Shown here: piece after piece, positions 60,585 through 64,000 of the stretch
How positions within the stretch are numbered: position 1 is the first letter of the stretch
Layout of the letters: each line of letters begins with the position of its first letter
NCBI RefSeq assembly: GCF_006439015.1
Contig: NZ_RCZG01000001.1
Location: forward strand, 186,001 to 250,000
From: Mycolicibacterium hodleri
GTDB taxonomy: Bacteria; Actinomycetota; Actinomycetes; Mycobacteriales; Mycobacteriaceae
DNA: 64,000 nucleotides
Direction of reading: 5' to 3'
Position numbers and translations under genes: made by a program
The notes under the pieces: generated by a model
The model's database searches: none
Told to the model about the DNA's origin: nothing
What the model saw: only the letters and a program-made list of their open reading frames with translations

Positions 60585-61199
60585 CTACGGCCCCGGTCTC
60601 GCGGTCTCGGATCGGCCATTGACGACGTAGCGTCGAATCACCGCCAGTTCGGTGCGGCGGTCGGCGGCCGGCCAGCACAGCAGGGACAGGGTTACCCGCG
60701 TGATCAGCTCACAGCCAATGGCATCGCTCGGGTCCAGTCCAGCCAGTTCGGCCGCGACGTCGTTGAATCGGGTGATGAGCGCGCTGTCGACGCTCTCCCC
60801 GGTAGCAGGGCCAGTGAGTAGGGCAGCGGAGACTGCATCGGTACGGATGATGTCCAACGACGCGACGATCGTATGGGCGACGCGCTCATCGCCGTCGAGG
60901 TGATCGACCGCGTGGGCCACTGCCGCGGTGATCCGGTCGATCGCTTGGTCGAGCACCGCGTCGCGTAGGGCCTCCTTGCCGCCCACGCGGCGATACACGG
61001 TCGCCCGGGAACATCCCGCCCGCAGCGCAACGTCCTCCATGCTCAATCCGTCGAGACCGCGATCGGCGACTGCTTCAGTCGCCGCTCGCAGGATGCGCTC
61101 GGCGGCACGGCCGTGCACAGGGCTCCGCGTTTCGTGCCCAAGCATCGCCAGCGGGGCGTTTGGGCGGCGCATATCGCTGCGAAAATGTGCCACGTACAT
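60585..61199 (-). CDS. TetR-family transcriptional regulator
   Basis: A 204-residue regulator. The HTH is at ~33-80 (ILRAATEAVADRGLDGLSME, RAGCSRATVYRRVGGKEALR). The C-terminal helical domain (ELAGLDPSDAIGCELITRVT) would bind a ligand, probably an acyl-CoA. AGGAG lies five bases before ATG 61199. It is immediately upstream of the fused ACAD (56 bases) on the same strand and has an AT-rich element in its own promoter, fitting local autoregulation. Confidence 0.93.
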   Translation of the reverse strand: MYVAHFRSDMRRPNAPLAMLGHETRSPVHGRAAERILRAATEAVADRGLDGLSMEDVALRAGCSRATVYRRVGGKEALRDAVLDQAIDRITAAVAHAVDHLDGDERVAHTIVASLDIIRTDAVSAALLTGPATGESVDSALITRFNDVAAELAGLDPSDAIGCELITRVTLSLLCWPAADRRTELAVIRRYVVNGRSETARPGP

Positions 61200-61230
61200 G
61201 CCGACTCCTACCCGATCGCCTTGCCTACCC

Positions 61231-61259
61231 GTAATAAGCTATATAGTTATCGATATTAC
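61231..61259 (-). promoter_or_regulatory. Inverted-repeat operator candidate upstream of TetR gene
   Basis: GTAATA (61231-61236) and TATTAC (61254-61259) form perfect 6-bp arms around GCTATATAGTTATCGATA, which contains the palindrome TATCGATA. The core matches 32060-32077 in 15 of 18 bases and 2789-2807 apart from one insertion. It lies 32-60 bases upstream of the TetR start. Confidence 0.55.
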
Positions 61260-61293
61260 ACAGTGGGGATCCTGGTGCGACGAGGGTGAGCAG

Positions 61294-61905
61294 TCAGGAT
61301 GGCGTGCCGGAGTTGGCCGCGCGGTAGCCGAGGGCCCGCAGGATGAACCTGAGAATCTGAGCGGCGGTCTCCCGAGGGTCCGCGCCGGTGGACCGTCGGG
61401 CCTGCTCGGTGAATCCGGCTTCGATCGACGCCAGCGCGGACCGGGCATCGGGTCCAGGGTCGGCGGCCGGAAATGCACCGGTGCGACGGCCGTCTTCGAT
61501 GATCTGGGCGAGCAGTACGTGCTGCGTTGCCTCGAATCTGTCGAGCTCCTGGTGGTATCCACGGGTGCGTTGCATCTCTTCGGAATAGAAGGTCAGGACG
61601 CGGCGCTTGCGGCGAGGGTCTGCGAGCAGCGCGAACATCGCGTCGACCCAGCGGGTGAGGGCGTCGACGGGACCGTCGGCCTCGGTCACCACCGTGCGCA
61701 GTTCGGTCAGGACGCGCTCGCGGTCTCGGCGCAACATCACTAGGAGCAGTTCGTCGCGGGTCTTGAAGTGCCGATAGAACGCGCGGGTGGATAGGCCGGT
61801 GTTGGCGAGGATCTCGGTGACGGACAGCGCCGTGCCACCGTTCTTGTCGAGGCTGCGGTAGGCCTCGGCGACGATCTGTTCGCGTTCGGCGGTTCGGTCG
61901 GTCAC
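61294..61905 (-). CDS. TetR-family transcriptional regulator
   Basis: A 203-residue regulator. HTH at ~8-55: REQIVAEAYRSLDKNGGTAL, then NTGLSTRAFYRHFKTRDELL. The C-terminal part is helical (RVLTFYSEEMQRTRGYHQEL; SIEAGFTEQARRSTGADPRE). GTG 61905 is preferred because it gives a standard-length N-terminus; GTG 61956 is an upstream alternative just after the CoA-transferase stop. It is likely co-transcribed with the fused CoA-transferase. Confidence 0.92.
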   Translation of the reverse strand: MTDRTAEREQIVAEAYRSLDKNGGTALSVTEILANTGLSTRAFYRHFKTRDELLLVMLRRDRERVLTELRTVVTEADGPVDALTRWVDAMFALLADPRRKRRVLTFYSEEMQRTRGYHQELDRFEATQHVLLAQIIEDGRRTGAFPAADPGPDARSALASIEAGFTEQARRSTGADPRETAAQILRFILRALGYRAANSGTPS

Positions 61906-61961
61906 GCCCTCACCTCTTCGGAGTTCACGATCCGAAGAAGCTACCTCACGGGACACCTCGA

Positions 61962-64000
61962 TCAGCTGCTGACGATGATGCCGTTACTGCGCAAGGTGGT
62001 CAGTTCGGCCTCCTCGTAACCAAACTCGGTGAGTACGGCGGTGGTGTGCTGACCGGCAGAGCAGCCGCCCCGGGGGTCGGTATGCGAGCGGGACAACTTG
62101 ACCACCGGTCCGAGCCTGAGGTGTTCGTCGAAGATCGGGCTCATCGCCGTCGCGGTGTACTCGACGACCAGTTCGTCGACACATTGGAGCTGACGGCTCG
62201 GTGCTCCCAGGTGGACTTCCACGCAGCCGACGTTGCCTTCGGTGAGGGTCTGTTCCCATTGCGCCGCAGGCTCTTTGGCGAACACCGTAGTCAACGCGTC
62301 CTGTAGTTCCCGATCATTTTCGACCCGCAGTGCGGGCGTTGCGAAGCGCGCATCGCCCTTGAGGTCCACGTAGTTCCGAAGAGTGTCGGCGAGTGGTTCC
62401 CATTCCATGTCGCCGGGCGCGGCCAGGAAGACCCACCCGTCGGACGACTCGTACTGGCGGTACAGCGCGCCGTATCCCGCACCGTCGGCATCGACCCGTG
62501 GTGCCAAGGGTCGGTCGGGGTAATCGATCACCCAATCGACGAGTACGTGGGTCATCGACGCGATCATCGTGGTGGTGAAATCGCATGCGCTGCCGTGGCG
62601 ACGGTGCGCCAGCAGCCCTACCAGCATCGCCGAGGCGACGCAGAGGGCGGCGAGGCCGTCGCCCTGGACCTCGGGGGTGGCGGTACCGGTGGTGAGGCGG
62701 GGAGCCGCGGCCATGATTGCGTCGATGGTGCCGGTGGCGTCGGCGGCGTCGGGCACGTTGGTCAATGCCAGGCCGGCGGCCGCGCCGATGGAGGGTGCGT
62801 AGGCCGGCCGATTCGCGAAGGGTCCGGACGTGCCGTAACCGGGCGCGCTGAGATAGACCAACTCCGAATTGATCGCACGCAGGGTCGGCTCGTCGATGCC
62901 GAAGCGCTCGGCGGCGCCCGCTCGGAAGGACTGGGTGACGATGTCGGCGTGCTTCACGAGCTCGTGGACGATGCCTCGCCCTTCCTCGGTGTGCAGATCG
63001 ATCTGCACACTTTCCTTGCCCTGCATGACCTTTGCGCCAGAGGCTTCCGGGAACGGCAACAGGTTGCGGATGCCGTCACCCTCCATGCTTTCGACCTTGA
63101 TGACTCGGGCGCCGAGGTCGGCCAGCAGTGACGAGCCGTATGGCGAGGCGAACATCTCGCCGAATTCGAGGACGGTGACACCGCGCAGCGGCGGCTCGGT
63201 AGAGCCCGCGGGGAGATGATCTGCCGCCCGCGCGGGTTGCCGATGTGCGGGCTTCGCGTAGTCGTTCAGCGCGGGTGCCGGTGTCGGCTTCAGCAGCGGC
63301 GCCTCGTTGTGGTGAATCAAGGTGCTGGGTTGCCGGACTGGTCCGAGCACCGCGTCGTCGATGGTGATCACGCGTCCCTCGTGGACCAATTGGGGATGGT
63401 CCAGGACGTCGGGTCCCTGGCGGAAGATCTCGGCGCTGATGTCGGGACGATCGATGAACACCTGTTGCCACTCGGCCAGCGTCCTCATCCGCACCTTGTC
63501 GATCAGGATGCCCCAGAATTCGCGCCACAGGTCGAGGGTCTTGAGTTCGGGGAAGCCCTCCCACTTCGGGTCGGCCAGTAGCGGCAGCACCCCGAATTCG
63601 TCGAGCATGGCACCGAACAAGCTGGGGGAGACCTGCGCGAACTGCAGCCAGTGACCGTCCTTGGTCGGCGCGGCAAGCAGCGCGAGCAGCATCGGGGCGC
63701 GCGGTGTCCCGTCCTCGCTCCAGGCTTCGATGCCCTCGTAGGCGTCGGGCCATCTCAGGTAGACCAGTTCGCCGAACCAATTCCAGGTGTCGATCGCCGA
63801 AACGCCGCGCAGCAGATCGGATTCCACGCGTTGACCCAGCCCGCTGCCCTCGCGCTCATAGAGCGCGGACAGAATGCCGTGAATCGTGGTGTGGGCGGCG
63901 CCGTAACTGGCGTAAGGCACCGAGATGAACCCTGGCCGGGGCGGGTTCTGCATCCGCCGCGTCGCATTCATCAGGCCGGCCTTGGCCATCACCAGGGCTT
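61962..64000 (-). CDS. Fused two-domain CaiB/BaiF CoA-transferase, 5'-truncated by window edge
   Basis: The visible 679 residues contain the latter part of one family III CoA-transferase unit (FISVPYASYGAAHTTIHGIL, WRREFWGILIDKV-type region) and a complete second unit: GVTVLEFGEMFASPYGSSLL, DLGARVIKVESMEGDGIRNL, DIVTQSFRAGAAERFGIDEP and GYGTSGPFANRPAYAPSIGA. The frame is open to the window edge, so the start is outside. Double-length CaiB-like proteins are known in actinobacteria and probably act as pseudo-dimers, since the family works as interlocked dimers. It is followed by a TetR gene. Confidence 0.92.
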   Translation of the reverse strand, partial: ALVMAKAGLMNATRRMQNPPRPGFISVPYASYGAAHTTIHGILSALYEREGSGLGQRVESDLLRGVSAIDTWNWFGELVYLRWPDAYEGIEAWSEDGTPRAPMLLALLAAPTKDGHWLQFAQVSPSLFGAMLDEFGVLPLLADPKWEGFPELKTLDLWREFWGILIDKVRMRTLAEWQQVFIDRPDISAEIFRQGPDVLDHPQLVHEGRVITIDDAVLGPVRQPSTLIHHNEAPLLKPTPAPALNDYAKPAHRQPARAADHLPAGSTEPPLRGVTVLEFGEMFASPYGSSLLADLGARVIKVESMEGDGIRNLLPFPEASGAKVMQGKESVQIDLHTEEGRGIVHELVKHADIVTQSFRAGAAERFGIDEPTLRAINSELVYLSAPGYGTSGPFANRPAYAPSIGAAAGLALTNVPDAADATGTIDAIMAAAPRLTTGTATPEVQGDGLAALCVASAMLVGLLAHRRHGSACDFTTTMIASMTHVLVDWVIDYPDRPLAPRVDADGAGYGALYRQYESSDGWVFLAAPGDMEWEPLADTLRNYVDLKGDARFATPALRVENDRELQDALTTVFAKEPAAQWEQTLTEGNVGCVEVHLGAPSRQLQCVDELVVEYTATAMSPIFDEHLRLGPVVKLSRSHTDPRGGCSAGQHTTAVLTEFGYEEAELTTLRSNGIIVSS

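Overview
The window is GC-rich actinobacterial DNA and most resembles an environmental mycobacterium (Mycolicibacterium-type). The evidence is a very high density of FadD, FadE and EchA-type genes, a wax-ester synthase/DGAT, an F420-type luciferase-like oxidoreductase, a [3Fe-4S] ferredoxin with a CX2HX2C cluster motif, GTG/TTG starts, and operons knitted together by 1- and 4-base overlaps. It is an accessory catabolic region. Nearly every gene acts on acyl-CoA thioesters: about six intact acyl-CoA ligases, nine or so acyl-CoA dehydrogenases (ACADs), three crotonases, three thiolase/SCP-x proteins plus an Ltp2-like one, three CaiB/BaiF CoA-transferases, one acetyl-CoA hydrolase-family protein, two SDRs and a MaoC hydratase. 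Local regulators are three GntR/FCD and three TetR proteins. No ring-hydroxylating oxygenase, P450, transposase, tRNA or rRNA was seen, so the substrate cannot be named. The mix (heteromeric ACAD pairs, DUF35/MaoC/Ltp2-like set, SCP-x thiolase) is reminiscent of steroid or terpenoid side-chain and alicyclic-ring degradation.

Layout. 1-3568 (+): end of a FadD, a thioesterase and two GntR regulators. 3532-8483 (-): ACAD, CoA-transferase, an unrecognised protein and a FadD. Divergent from it, 8571-15096 (+): crotonase, amidohydrolase, SDR, two more crotonases and an ACAD pair. 15296-17147: a decayed secreted-protein gene. 17229-20717 (-): a neutral-lipid module (acyltransferase, WS/DGAT, lipase). 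20775-23614 (-): FadD and thiolase. 23701-26940: mostly wreckage (two CoA-transferase remnants, an ACAD pseudogene) around an intact APH-like kinase. 26947-32011 (-): thioesterase, GntR and three ACADs. 32125-35776 (+): aldehyde dehydrogenase, CoA-transferase and a VOC protein. 35769-36773: a nuclease-fold gene bracketed by 57-bp imperfect direct repeats. 36786-42779 (-): SDR, acetyl-CoA hydrolase-like protein, ACAD pair and acyl-CoA ligase. 42902-44056 (-): SCP-x thiolase. 44239-46052 (+): ligase and a small Cys protein. 46060-46606: another recombination scar. 46696-48346 (-): DUF35 protein and thiolase, divergent from 48456-52505 (+): MaoC, Ltp2-like, unknown, Bfd-like ferredoxin and FadD. 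52507-54140 (-): tandem TetR-TetR and a small coiled-coil protein. 54261-55808 (+): amidohydrolase and ferredoxin. 55941-58181 (-): hydrolase, LLM oxidoreductase and a crotonase pseudogene. 58364-64000 (-): fused double ACAD, two TetR regulators and a fused double CoA-transferase running off the edge.

How it could work together (inference): ligases or CoA-transferases make CoA thioesters; ACAD heteromers desaturate; crotonases, MaoC and SDRs hydrate, isomerise or oxidise; thiolases and the Ltp2-like aldolase cleave; amidohydrolases and thioesterases handle non-standard intermediates. An AT-rich motif that recurs in at least seven intergenic regions suggests that many of these operons share a regulator.
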